The notes under the pieces: generated by a model
Seen by the model: the letters and a program-made list of their open reading frames with translations, nothing else
Databases searched by the model: none
What the model was told of the DNA's origin: nothing
Shown here: piece after piece, positions 13,109-21,579 of the stretch
Layout: every line of letters starts with the position of its first letter
How positions within the stretch are numbered: the first letter of the stretch is position 1
Translations under genes and position numbers: made by a program
NCBI GenBank assembly: GCA_020342235.1
Contig: CP073217.1
Coordinates: forward strand, 682,001 to 746,000
Reading direction: 5' to 3'
From: Saccharomycopsis phalli
Taxonomy: Eukaryota > Ascomycota > Saccharomycetes > Ascoideales > Saccharomycopsidaceae
Length of the DNA stretch: 64,000 nucleotides

Positions 13109-14341
13109 TCAGCTAATGGCTTTAATTTTGTTTTTCATAGGAACATCTTTTCCAGTACCAACAATAGGTTGATCCTCTGGAATAACAATAATTGATGGTG
13201 TAGACCTTTTTGCTGTAACTGTTTGTGCTAATCCAATCTGAGGAGTTTCGTTATCAAAATAGACATATGCAGCTCTCATAAAAGGCACGCCTAGAATTAT
13301 TTCAGGATTCTCCCCAAAGGAAAGAGCAAACATACATAGCCCTTCATGTTTAGGATATTCTTCCATTAGCAATAAATCAAACGGAACGTTGATATCTTGT
13401 TTGTCAAACTTAAATTGTAAGTTGCCAATGCCAGACCCGTCACAATCACTATATGTCTCCTTATTTACTATCGTTACTTTGAAATACTTTATAAACTGGT
13501 TAGGTAACCGGATCGGAGCAGCACCAGAATCAATGGAAACATCAAACGGGGTTTTGAATAGTATTTCGAATCGGTCACCGCCCATGCCACTCATGGGTAA
13601 CGACAAGTGCCCGTTGTGGTAATTGGAAGCAGGAATCATCACCAAGGGCCCTCTGAATCTGTTTATGTCCACTCCTCCAAACACAATCTGTCCATTATAG
13701 TTGCCAAGGCGCTCGTTCATATGGATCCCGTACGATTGTCTTTTTATATAGTTTGATTTTTGGAGCAACTGCACTATTCCTGGTTGCGATATATCTGAGG
13801 CTTGCGGACCTAAGCCCATAAGACCATTTGTACAGCTAGTACTTGAGGCCACGCCAAATAAAGCGGATGGCAACACGGCAGATTCAAAAACTATATTGTC
13901 GCAATAATATAGTCCTGAAGTGCTACTGCCGTCGACAAATACTTGAGAAAACTCATCATCAGACAAAGGTTTTCCAAACAAGGACTTCTTTGGATCGTAC
14001 AGGTATTTTGCAAATGGACTTTTGTTCAGACCAGCCCATCTAAGAGTCTCTTGTACAAAAGACAGTTCAGACTTTTCTATGACTCCTGGTTCAGGGAACC
14101 ATGTCAAACTTGATCCAGTGTCGTAAACTACTCTTATATTTTGCTTACCAACTCTAATAGATGTCTCTGGAATAGTATCACTGTTATCAAAATAGTCAAT
14201 CACATAACCTACTGTCTTTCCAATTTCTTGCCCTGCCCGACTTTGACCTTGGCCAGTCCGTTTTCCAAGTAGTCCATCTGTTGAACTCAACGAGGCACAT
14301 AAAGCATGACTAAAGGTAATGAAAAATATTGATAGGCGCAT
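13109..14341 (-). CDS. Secreted pepsin-family aspartyl protease
   Basis: A 410-residue A1 aspartyl protease of the yapsin/secreted aspartyl protease type. It has a signal peptide (MRLSIFFITFSHALCA), a short propeptide ending at a Kex2-type site (LLGKR), and the first catalytic motif VVYDTGSSLTWF near residue 92. The flap/hydrophobic region and a GLMGLG motif follow. The second catalytic motif is SIDSGAAPIRLP near residue 267: the Asp-Ser-Gly is present, but the usual Thr/Ser after it is Ala. Three Cys after the second motif fit a disulphide. There is no hydrophobic C-terminal GPI signal, unlike yapsins, and a KR site lies near the tail (TAKRST), so it is probably soluble. Its neighbour is a cell-wall adhesin; both could act at the cell surface, which is inference. 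Confidence 0.9.
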   Translation of the reverse strand: MRLSIFFITFSHALCASLSSTDGLLGKRTGQGQSRAGQEIGKTVGYVIDYFDNSDTIPETSIRVGKQNIRVVYDTGSSLTWFPEPGVIEKSELSFVQETLRWAGLNKSPFAKYLYDPKKSLFGKPLSDDEFSQVFVDGSSTSGLYYCDNIVFESAVLPSALFGVASSTSCTNGLMGLGPQASDISQPGIVQLLQKSNYIKRQSYGIHMNERLGNYNGQIVFGGVDINRFRGPLVMIPASNYHNGHLSLPMSGMGGDRFEILFKTPFDVSIDSGAAPIRLPNQFIKYFKVTIVNKETYSDCDGSGIGNLQFKFDKQDINVPFDLLLMEEYPKHEGLCMFALSFGENPEIILGVPFMRAAYVYFDNETPQIGLAQTVTAKRSTPSIIVIPEDQPIVGTGKDVPMKNKIKAIS

Positions 14342-15000
14342 GAATCACAAGTCAAATAATTTAATATTTATATGGGATTCCAAGAAGCTTTTCGATATTT
14401 TCACGCCTCATATAACTTAGAATGGTGCCGTGAAATGCGCACTACTGCACATTTTGAATAAGATTGGAATCCTATAAATATACAATTGCTATAATATTGC
14501 AATCACGTAAATATGTAAAATCTATAGTATTGCGATCTCATAAATATTCAAGATCTATAGCGCATGGATATACATCTGTCTCAAATCGATACCACTGTTT
14601 TTAATTGAAATGTTTAAGCTGATCTAAGCACGGCTCATGGAAACCGCTCGGTTATTATTTTCACATATCCCTAACTATCTAACTTTTATTATGTACATAT
14701 TTTTGTATTAATTATGCTGATTTACTAGAGCCTGTAGCTATAGCTTCAAATAAACCACTGTAATTTAGTAACTAAGATATGCGTGGATAAAATAATCAAA
14801 ATACATTCGCTTGGAGAAAAATAGATAAAAATCAAGTTATTTATTCTTATGTAATTCAGCTGAAACAGTACGATCTTTTTATTGTTAATAATAATAAGAG
14901 ATGACCATGTGGAGAAGATCTTATTATTGTTAATGCATGCTCAGACGTGAAATAGCAATCCATTAAGACAAAGGTGGAGCCTTGGGTCGGGATATTCAGA
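14342..15000. other. Very AT-rich spacer upstream of the protease
   Basis: About 660 bp of AT-rich sequence with no gene. It includes a TATA-like TATAAATA (minus strand, 14372-14365) about 24-31 bp before the protease ATG, and an imperfect inverted repeat near 14887-14936 (TTAATAATAATAAGA against TCTTATTATTGTTAA). Confidence 0.5.
14365..14372 (-). promoter_or_regulatory. TATA-like element of the aspartyl protease
   Basis: TATAAATA on the minus strand, roughly 30 bp upstream of the protease start codon. The spacing is tight but usable in yeast. Inferred only from sequence. Confidence 0.4.
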
Positions 15001-16450
15001 ATTATTTTATTACAATCTTAGTATTATATTTGAATCTTGGGGAGATGTCATGTGTTTCTTCCTGAATGACGGAGCGTTTGGAAACTTGTGGCGTTGAGAG
15101 TAAACTAATACGCACCAGGTTTTGGATACATATGCTCATTATCCAACACATAGATTTAATTATTGTTCATGAATTGAGTAGAATTTCAAGAAGTGGAGAA
15201 TATGGGAATGTCCCTTTAGGGATTCCAAACGTAACTGGGATTAACTGATTTGATAATATGCTATCAATTTGTAGCCAGGTGCCACTTCTTTATAAAAAGT
15301 TGTTGGTTCGACTAATTTCATGCAGGTCACCAACTTTAAGTATGTTCGTGAGCAGAATCTGAAAACTCCTCCTATGTCGACAAGGATAATGCTGGGGTTT
15401 TCTGTCATCTGTCCGGCAGCCTTCTTGACAGTAGGTATTGAATAGTGTTGTAAATTTCCTCCTTAATAATGGCCTTGGTATTGGCTCAAGGTATTTTGGA
15501 TGCATTTTTTGTAATTCGAATGAAGTATTTGAGGGTAAACCGCCTTGCTAAATATTTCATGCTGTTTCTCGTACAGTTTCACCATCTTGTGACGTTTCGA
15601 ACCCGTGTAGTTGTAGAAGATCCAGATTATGTTGTTGTCCAGCCGTAGTAGGAAATCATTGCACCATTTAGATTTACCTTTTCTGAGTGTTGCTTGGATG
15701 CATGTTGTGCTCTGTTTCGTTCTGAGTTATTTATTTCATGGCTGATCACTGACAGGTACGCATCCTTGTTCAGTTAATCACTTTAACTTTTTGTTGACTA
15801 GTTTCATTGGTGCATGGTTCTATTGGTTTTCTTGGTTGGCTGTCTTAGGCCGATTTAGCTATTCCTCTGACTGGGTTTTGCAAAGTGAATCCGGTCTATA
15901 GTTGTGTCATTTTTCCAGTTTGTTTTAGTAGACGGTGTTTCGTTTCTTCTGGATCTTTTTAGGCGACGGAAAGATATCCAGAGTCCAAAACTGTCGTGAC
16001 CAAATTACTATGGCTTTGACAGAGGCCACTTGCTTTCCCAATTTATTATTTCTGATTATTAAATCAAAGGTGTGACGTACATTAATGAAGTATACCTATT
16101 CACAGTTTTTTATCGCAACCATGGTTAATGTGAGTGAAAGAGAGGCCTGACTGCTTTTTCCGACGACTGGTTCTACTCAGCCATACCAATATCAAGATAT
16201 ACGCTGGATAATCTAAGATTCGGCCATCTGAGTATAAAAAAGTAACCAGGTGCATTGTCATATGCTTTTCTAGCTCAAAGTAATGTGTTCCTGTAACTCG
16301 ACCCACGCTAATGACACGGATATAAGAACAAAAAATGTCTCGAAAAATAACACACAAAATCGGCCATTGACATTGGTGGCACCATTGCCTTTGGAGACTA
16401 GGGAAGTCCCATTAATAATCAAGTTTCATTTGGTTCCTCGGTGCCATTTC
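15000..16450 (-). mobile_element. Decayed non-LTR retrotransposon (LINE-like) relic
   Basis: On the minus strand several blocks occur in LINE order, split by many frame breaks. At about 16180-16090, GLSFTHINHGCDKKL resembles the THxN/P...SRID region of an APE-type endonuclease. At about 15715-15540, SKWCNDFLLRLDN followed by a basic stretch and NYKKCIQN resembles the linker after the endonuclease. At about 15432, IPTVKKAAGQM resembles the conserved start of the reverse transcriptase. At about 15238-15180, VTFGIPKGTFPYSPLLEIL resembles the RT motif GIPQGSPLSPLLF. Spacing between these blocks is shorter than in intact elements, so it is internally deleted as well as broken. The match is by eye; the clade is unknown, perhaps L1/Zorro-like. 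Confidence 0.42.
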
Positions 16451-17839
16451 CGCAATGGAGTCAATCTTCGCGGTATTTGAGCAATGATGGTGGATGTGCA
16501 AGCTGGGCGAGGTGTATTGAGATTGATCACGATGATTGTGTTGCAGTTGCTTGTTCTTGCATCATGCAATTTCTTACGAATTCCGAAGGCTGGGTATTGA
16601 GGTGGAACTGGGAGTCACGAGGAGTGCTGTCCACTATCTTCTTTGACTCGATCCTGGTGTATACTCAATTGCTGACCCTTGAATCTTTCTGTGTTATCTG
16701 AATGAAGTGCATTTTATCTTTGAGTATGGTAGTTGGTGTATGTTGCGCCTTTAGGATGTGGCTGTGAATTGTTAATCACTAATGGGTCGTACTTGTCGCA
16801 AGCAGTGTGTTGCGTGCGCTTTGAGCGGGACAAGTACAATCAAGGTAAATTATTTCACGGTCTAATATGGCTTTGAGATGCGGTTTTTCTTTAGAACGTT
16901 GTTTGATGTTGTTGTGTCATTTGTCGCGCAAGCCACTGTGTGGAATCATTTGGCCACGGATGGTGGCCTGTGGAGTTTTTGCTGGTGGCGGAGTATTTAT
17001 CTGCTGTGTTGATTGTATTTTCTGCTGTTTTGGTTGTCTTCTCTGCTAAGTTAATACGCCTTTGGTATTCGAGGCTCATTTGAGGTCAGATCGCCTGCAA
17101 TCTTTATTGTGACGCGAGCAGACGGCTATAATTATGGTAGACTACTTTTCATGTTGAATCTTTAGCGATTCTTTGCCGGCTTTTTCATGACTGGCAAGCG
17201 TTTCTTGAACGACGTCTTATCGTGGTTGTGTTACCCCGCGGATAAAGTCTTTCTTGTGTTGCAAAGCTGGCCATTTTTCTTGGAAAATAATCGTACTGGG
17301 GGTTATTGGCCTGTATTTTTGAGGTGAGAAACTAGTCTGGGGCGTTCTCGTTTGCTATGAACAATTTGGGGTAGGCACACAACTTCTCCATCCCAATTCT
17401 CCTGATTGAGGGAGTACGTGTAATTCCTTTCCCTATAGCTGTGATGGGGTGGAAATTTATTTTTGCCAGTTGAATCATTAATGATACTTGAGTTCTAATA
17501 TACAAATGTGTATATTATTTGTTTTGTTTCCTTTCCAGGTAGGTGATTAAATGTGTCTTCAATTTAGATTGAATGTTGTAAATTCACGCCCACAAAGAGT
17601 ACTTTTGGCCTTGCATATCTCAGCGCTTATTCGTTTCGCTTCCCGCACATGTCTACCTGATGCTTTCTATACTACCACTACACCATCTACATACACTATC
17701 TTGTTCAGTATTGTTCGTTACATAGTCTAGCTATCGCTGCACTGCCATGCACTCCCACTACCCGCCCCACATGCCCTGGTCGTGTGCTTCATCTACACCA
17801 AGCAATATCAGTCATAATTCCATCGTAATACTTACTGTC
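16450..17839. other. Gene-free sequence flanking the LINE-like relic
   Basis: About 1.4 kb without a recognisable gene. Several short minus-strand frames (for example 17079-16891, rich in Thr, Asn and Gln) could belong to the first open frame of the relic, but I see no zinc-knuckle motif to prove it. The CAF20 terminator lies at the right end. Confidence 0.3.
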
Positions 17840-18328
17840 TCATTCCTCATCACTGCTCTCTATGCCGTTCTCATTTTCATCGTCAGAGCCGAGGGCACTG
17901 AATGCATTGAATGTCTTGGTTTGCTTCTCAGCAACCGCATCTTTGCCGTCGCCAGTTCCCCGCGATCCAATGGTCTTGGTGTTTGGCTTTACCTTGTGAA
18001 CCTCAACTGCTTTTCGTACCTCCTCGCGAGCCTCCTCGTTGCCAGCACCAAACGACTTCCGAGTATTTTTAAGAGTCACCCAGCCGTCCGCGTCTTGCAC
18101 CGGTGACTCGTGCTTCCGGAAATTCTTCTTGAAATGCGGTCTCTGTTCGTGGCGTGATGATCGACGGCGGAACATAAACTTGCCCTCTCCCATATCCAAG
18201 TCCAGCCGCTTTTCAAGCTGCTCCTTGACATGGGCAATCATCTCTGAGAATTGCTTGAGGTCAACGCCCTGTGGCGCTGCGCCTTGATCACGAAACGAAA
18301 CTAATTCCTCCTCAGTATACTTGGCCAT
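17840..18328 (-). CDS. CAF20: Caf20, eIF4E-binding translational regulator
   Basis: Caf20 (p20) binds the cap protein eIF4E and competes with eIF4G, repressing cap-dependent translation of a subset of mRNAs. The ATG at 18328 gives 162 residues, equal to the yeast length near 161, and begins MAKYTEEELVSF: Y4-xxxx-L9-V10 is the canonical 4E-binding motif at the extreme N-terminus. Upstream in-frame codons were rejected because they put this motif inside the protein. A basic RRRSSRH segment, ADGWVTL, KVKPNTK and the acidic C-terminus (FNAFSALGSDDENE) match the family. It is divergent from TMA16 with about 100 bp between starts. Confidence 0.92.
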   Translation of the reverse strand: MAKYTEEELVSFRDQGAAPQGVDLKQFSEMIAHVKEQLEKRLDLDMGEGKFMFRRRSSRHEQRPHFKKNFRKHESPVQDADGWVTLKNTRKSFGAGNEEAREEVRKAVEVHKVKPNTKTIGSRGTGDGKDAVAEKQTKTFNAFSALGSDDENENGIESSDEE

Positions 18329-18430
18329 GTTGTTGTCAACGTAACTTATGTCGCCGATTAAAAACTGTATGCCGGGTAACTCGGCCATCGCTAAAATATT
18401 TTTTTTTGCTCTCCAGCCCAAACACAGACC

Positions 18431-18964
18431 ATGCCAACTGGGAAGAGTTTGTACAAGATCAACAAGCAAATCTCCAAGTCAAAGGGCGTATTGCATCCCA
18501 AGGGACGCAAATTTGCCAAATACAATAAGGCGCACTTGCGCGAGGTAAAACTAGACAAAAAAAAGCTGCTTCATTTGGAAAAAAGAGAAAACGAGCTTCA
18601 GCGCGAATTGTTCTTCCAAGAGGCTGTAGAAGCACGCGTAACAAAGACCAAGAAATCATTTACCATGGACGAGGTCAAATTGTTTATTGAAGCCTACTTG
18701 AGTAGGTACAATGAGGAATTGGATGAGTTGCGAGCCCTGCGACGGGTAGGACGGCCGAGTAGCAAGCGACAGGACGTTCTTGAAGACAAGAAGAAGACGG
18801 AGGCTGCTGAATATGAGACTGGGTTTAAAGTGCCGAATCTTTTTGACGAGCAGAATGTCGAAAATTTGATAAAATGGAACGGTACAATAGGAGGAGTGAA
18901 TAATGTACAGTTTCATTATGTGTCTAAAGACGCTGAGAACGAGGAGGATGCAGAAATGAAGTGA
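18431..18964 (+). CDS. TMA16: Tma16, ribosome-associated pre-60S factor
   Basis: Tma16 is a translation-machinery-associated protein found on late pre-60S ribosomes. The 177-residue product matches the usual length. Motifs are the N-terminal MPTGKSLYKINKQISK, HPKGRKFAKYNKA, a basic coiled-coil centre, ELDELRALRRVGRPSSKRQ, and the C-terminal block GFKVPNLFD...WNGTIGGVN. The gene shares a short divergent promoter with CAF20, another translation gene, which may allow joint control (inference). Confidence 0.93.
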   Translation: MPTGKSLYKINKQISKSKGVLHPKGRKFAKYNKAHLREVKLDKKKLLHLEKRENELQRELFFQEAVEARVTKTKKSFTMDEVKLFIEAYLSRYNEELDELRALRRVGRPSSKRQDVLEDKKKTEAAEYETGFKVPNLFDEQNVENLIKWNGTIGGVNNVQFHYVSKDAENEEDAEMK

Positions 18965-19117
18965 ATCATTCACCTAGATAAACAAAGTAGCTGATGAAAT
19001 AAAGTTGCTAGAAAAGTAAATTAGTGCGGACTTTGGAATGGATATTGTACATTATGTAGTGTAGTGATCACGTGGTATCAGTGCTATTCCTCGAGCGCAG
19101 GGAATTTTCAAGACACA

Positions 19118-20050
19118 ATGTTTAAGTACGCGAGATGCCTCAGAAGAGGGTTTGCGTATACTTCTTTAAGGCCAATGGCGCTTACCAAGGGGGGCGTTGT
19201 CCTTGAGAATAACGCCAAATCAGAGACAAATCGGTTGGAGAAAACTCTCAAGAAGTTTTGGGAGAATGTACGGGTGGAAAATGTACCCCGTGGTATTGCG
19301 ATAAAATTGGACGACAAGTGTCTCAAAACACCCTTGGGAAACGATCTTGTTGTTCCTCTGTCGAAAAAGGTGCTTGCTGAGTTGATTGCTTTGGAGTGGA
19401 AAAGCCTACCAAACTTGAAAATCAAGCCGTTTCAAGTACCTCTTACTTCTATAGCTGCCAGAGCGATTGATTTGGCGACCACAGACGTCTCGGAAGAGCA
19501 AAAGGCCAAGATTGGAGACAGGGCACATATTAGTGAGTTGCTTTTGCGGTACTTAGATACTGACACCTTGTTGATTTTCTCGCCGTTGGATGAGTACGAG
19601 GGGAAGTTGAGACAGGAGCAGGACCGCTTATACAAGCCAATAATTGCAGAAATTGAGGCTTTTTTAAGTGAGAATTATGCTGAAAATGCCGTCCGCTTGA
19701 GCTTTTTAGACTCCGAAACCGATGGGCTTCGTGGGAACCTGCAGCCTAGCGACACCAAGGCAGCAGCCTTGAAGTTCTTAGATTCGTTGAATTTGTGGGA
19801 ATTTGTTGCATTTGAAAAGGCCGTATTGAGCAGCAAGTCTTTCATTTGCGGAATGTATGCTATCAAGTTATTGGGCGAGAACGAGAAGTTGACTCGTGAG
19901 TTGGATGATATCATCAGAGCTTGTAACTTGGAGACGATTTTCCAGACAGAACGGTGGGGTGAAGTAGAGGATACTCACGACGTTGACAAGGAAGATATTC
20001 GCCGAAACTTGGCCTCTGCTGTGTTGATGGCATATAATCCAAGTGCATGA
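19118..20050 (+). CDS. ATP12: Atp12, assembly chaperone of mitochondrial F1-ATPase
   Basis: Atp12 binds the free F1 alpha subunit in the mitochondrial matrix and is needed for assembly of the alpha3-beta3 hexamer. The ATG at 19118 opens with a basic, hydroxylated presequence (MFKYARCLRRGFAYTSLRPM), so it was preferred over the in-frame ATG at 19064. The 310-residue product has the family blocks KKFWENVRV, IKLDDKCLKTP, LALEW-like ALEWKSLP, PLTSIAARAID, LLRYLDTDTLLIF and SLNLWEFVAFEKAVLSSKSF. It converges on PRE2. Confidence 0.93.
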   Translation: MFKYARCLRRGFAYTSLRPMALTKGGVVLENNAKSETNRLEKTLKKFWENVRVENVPRGIAIKLDDKCLKTPLGNDLVVPLSKKVLAELIALEWKSLPNLKIKPFQVPLTSIAARAIDLATTDVSEEQKAKIGDRAHISELLLRYLDTDTLLIFSPLDEYEGKLRQEQDRLYKPIIAEIEAFLSENYAENAVRLSFLDSETDGLRGNLQPSDTKAAALKFLDSLNLWEFVAFEKAVLSSKSFICGMYAIKLLGENEKLTRELDDIIRACNLETIFQTERWGEVEDTHDVDKEDIRRNLASAVLMAYNPSA

Positions 20051-20402
20051 GCAGAAAGACGACACCATATGTTGTAAAAAGATATCGTTACATGCGTGCT
20101 GGGACTTGTATAAAGATTTATAAATTGATGATTGAAGATTCAGAAGAAATGTCTACTTTATCTTTAGTGAAAAGTGTCGTATGTCTATTTTTTCATTAGC
20201 CATAGCTGCCACATCGCCTATGAAATACCTGAATTAAATTTTATCGTAGATTAATTTGTCGTTCTAAAAACCCAATCTAGAAATCAAGTAAAATAGCCAT
20301 CATTTTGGTGTCAAAGATACTACCATTAACAATTGTGTAAGCCATTGGCCTCCAATGCCAAATCTTTCAGCAAAGGATTTTGACACTACAACTACACACT
20401 TT
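20051..20402. other. ATP12-PRE2 convergent spacer
   Basis: AT-rich sequence holding the 3' ends of ATP12 and PRE2. I see no gene. A 10-bp match to the LTR terminus described below (TATCGTTACA, 20085-20094) is probably chance. Confidence 0.5.
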
Positions 20403-20472
20403 CTTGAATACATTACCATCTATGTTAAAACATTATTCTCGAATACATTATCATCTATGTTAAAACATTATT
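20403..20472. repeat. 35-bp tandem duplication spanning the PRE2 stop codon
   Basis: Two 35-bp copies (20403-20437 and 20438-20472) differ at two positions. The upper-coordinate copy contains the last five codons and the stop of PRE2; the other lies in the 3' UTR and is not translated. It is a recent, simple tandem duplication. Confidence 0.9.
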
Positions 20473-21270
20473 AAACGACCCCTCCTTGGCCTTTGTCTCC
20501 CAGAATAATGGACCCACATCGTGGTTACCATGGTACACCCAGCCGGCTTCAGTGACATGGTACAAGTTTATGGAACCACCAGAATAAGCGTCACGATGCG
20601 TGGCGGCCAAGATACTTCGCTTACCCAATTCCAATGCTTCTTCCACGGATAAGTCCCACTTCAAGTTCGAGTCCAAAACACCATAAGCAAATGTCTGACC
20701 CGAGCCAACACAGAACACGTCGCCCTTCAATCTCGTACCATCAGAGTCTACGTAGTAGATCGTTGGACCTTCCTTCTTGGTATATCCACAAACCATCGTT
20801 CCCATTGACAAACCCATGCCCTTGTAGTTGTATACAAGATTTGACAAGATCTTCGAGGCAGCAGCAACAGAGATCCGTTCTTTGTTACGCAATTCGTGTA
20901 ACCGACACTGGGTACCCAACCAGGTCTCCCAAAACTGACAGTCTGCAGCACCCCCAGCCATAGTTCCTAATAAGAACGGATTGATTTCAATGACCTTTTT
21001 AACGGTTTGAGAAGCAATCCAGTTTCCAGCTGTGGCTCTCGAATCCACAGCCACGACAATTCCCCCCTTGAATCTAAACGCTAAGGTTGTTGTTCCGTGA
21101 GCGATCTTGATCTTACAGTCTGGGTTGGTATTGTCATCGGTGTGAGCACGCAAAAATGCAGTCGGTTGGGAAATTGGCGGAAGACTTATTGTCGGGTTCA
21201 ACGACAAATGCTTAACCTCGGCCTCCGCCTGTGTGCTGTTGTCAAAATACTTGTTTGCAATGTCGTTCAT
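20455..21270 (-). CDS. PRE2: 20S proteasome subunit beta5 (Pre2), chymotrypsin-like activity
   Basis: Pre2 is the beta5 subunit with the chymotrypsin-like site of the 20S core particle. The 271-residue precursor has a 59-residue propeptide ending KIKIAHG; autocleavage exposes Thr60 (TTTLAF). Catalytic-site elements follow in the mature chain: DSRAT with Asp17, the Lys33 equivalent within TVKKV, and the SGG motif in DAYSGGS. Other family signatures are [12 protein letters not shown] and GMGLSMGTM. The C-terminus ends GSFNNVLT, close to yeast GSFNNVIG; the last two residues may derive from the local duplication over the stop. The gene is divergent from the kinase gene across about 310 bp. Confidence 0.98.
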   Translation of the reverse strand: MNDIANKYFDNSTQAEAEVKHLSLNPTISLPPISQPTAFLRAHTDDNTNPDCKIKIAHGTTTLAFRFKGGIVVAVDSRATAGNWIASQTVKKVIEINPFLLGTMAGGAADCQFWETWLGTQCRLHELRNKERISVAAASKILSNLVYNYKGMGLSMGTMVCGYTKKEGPTIYYVDSDGTRLKGDVFCVGSGQTFAYGVLDSNLKWDLSVEEALELGKRSILAATHRDAYSGGSINLYHVTEAGWVYHGNHDVGPLFWETKAKEGSFNNVLT

Positions 21271-21325
21271 GTTGCCAAAACGCCACTGGTAATTTCAATT
21301 TTCCTACTGCAATATGCTGACTTGG

Positions 21326-21338
21326 TGCTGACTCAGCA
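21326..21338. promoter_or_regulatory. Palindromic Gcn4/AP-1 type site (TGCTGACTCAGCA)
   Basis: A perfect 13-bp palindrome with TGACTCA at its centre lies in the 309-bp promoter shared by PRE2 and the kinase gene. TGACTCA is the Gcn4 target in yeasts, and the extended form equals a Maf-type element. Further TGACTAA-like bZIP half sites occur near 21392-21412. A bZIP factor is likely to act here; which gene responds is unknown. Confidence 0.45.
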
Positions 21339-21579
21339 CAGGGAAAAATGGCAAGACTCACTCAAGGTCGAGAAAAGAGACACTGCGTCCAACCTGACTA
21401 AGCCCCGACTAAGCACCAGCAAAAAAATACCAGACCAAGCCCTCGCCTCGCACAAGTGCATGCTTATATAAGCATGTTCCCCCCAGATGACGTCTAACCC
21501 GCACGCATAACAATTTTCCCAGTATTTTTTTACACAGAGCTTTGGTGAAAGTACCTTTGAGTACGATTCGTAGTTATAA

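Noticed and set aside
15590-15615. GGGTTCGAAAC-like tRNA T-loop match on the minus strand
   Set aside because: The surrounding bases cannot form an acceptor stem or anticodon arm, and the site lies inside the LINE-like relic.
20085-20094. TATCGTTACA, identical to the right terminus of the solo LTR
   Set aside because: A 10-bp match is expected by chance at a noticeable rate in 64 kb; no partner end, target duplication or further similarity was found.
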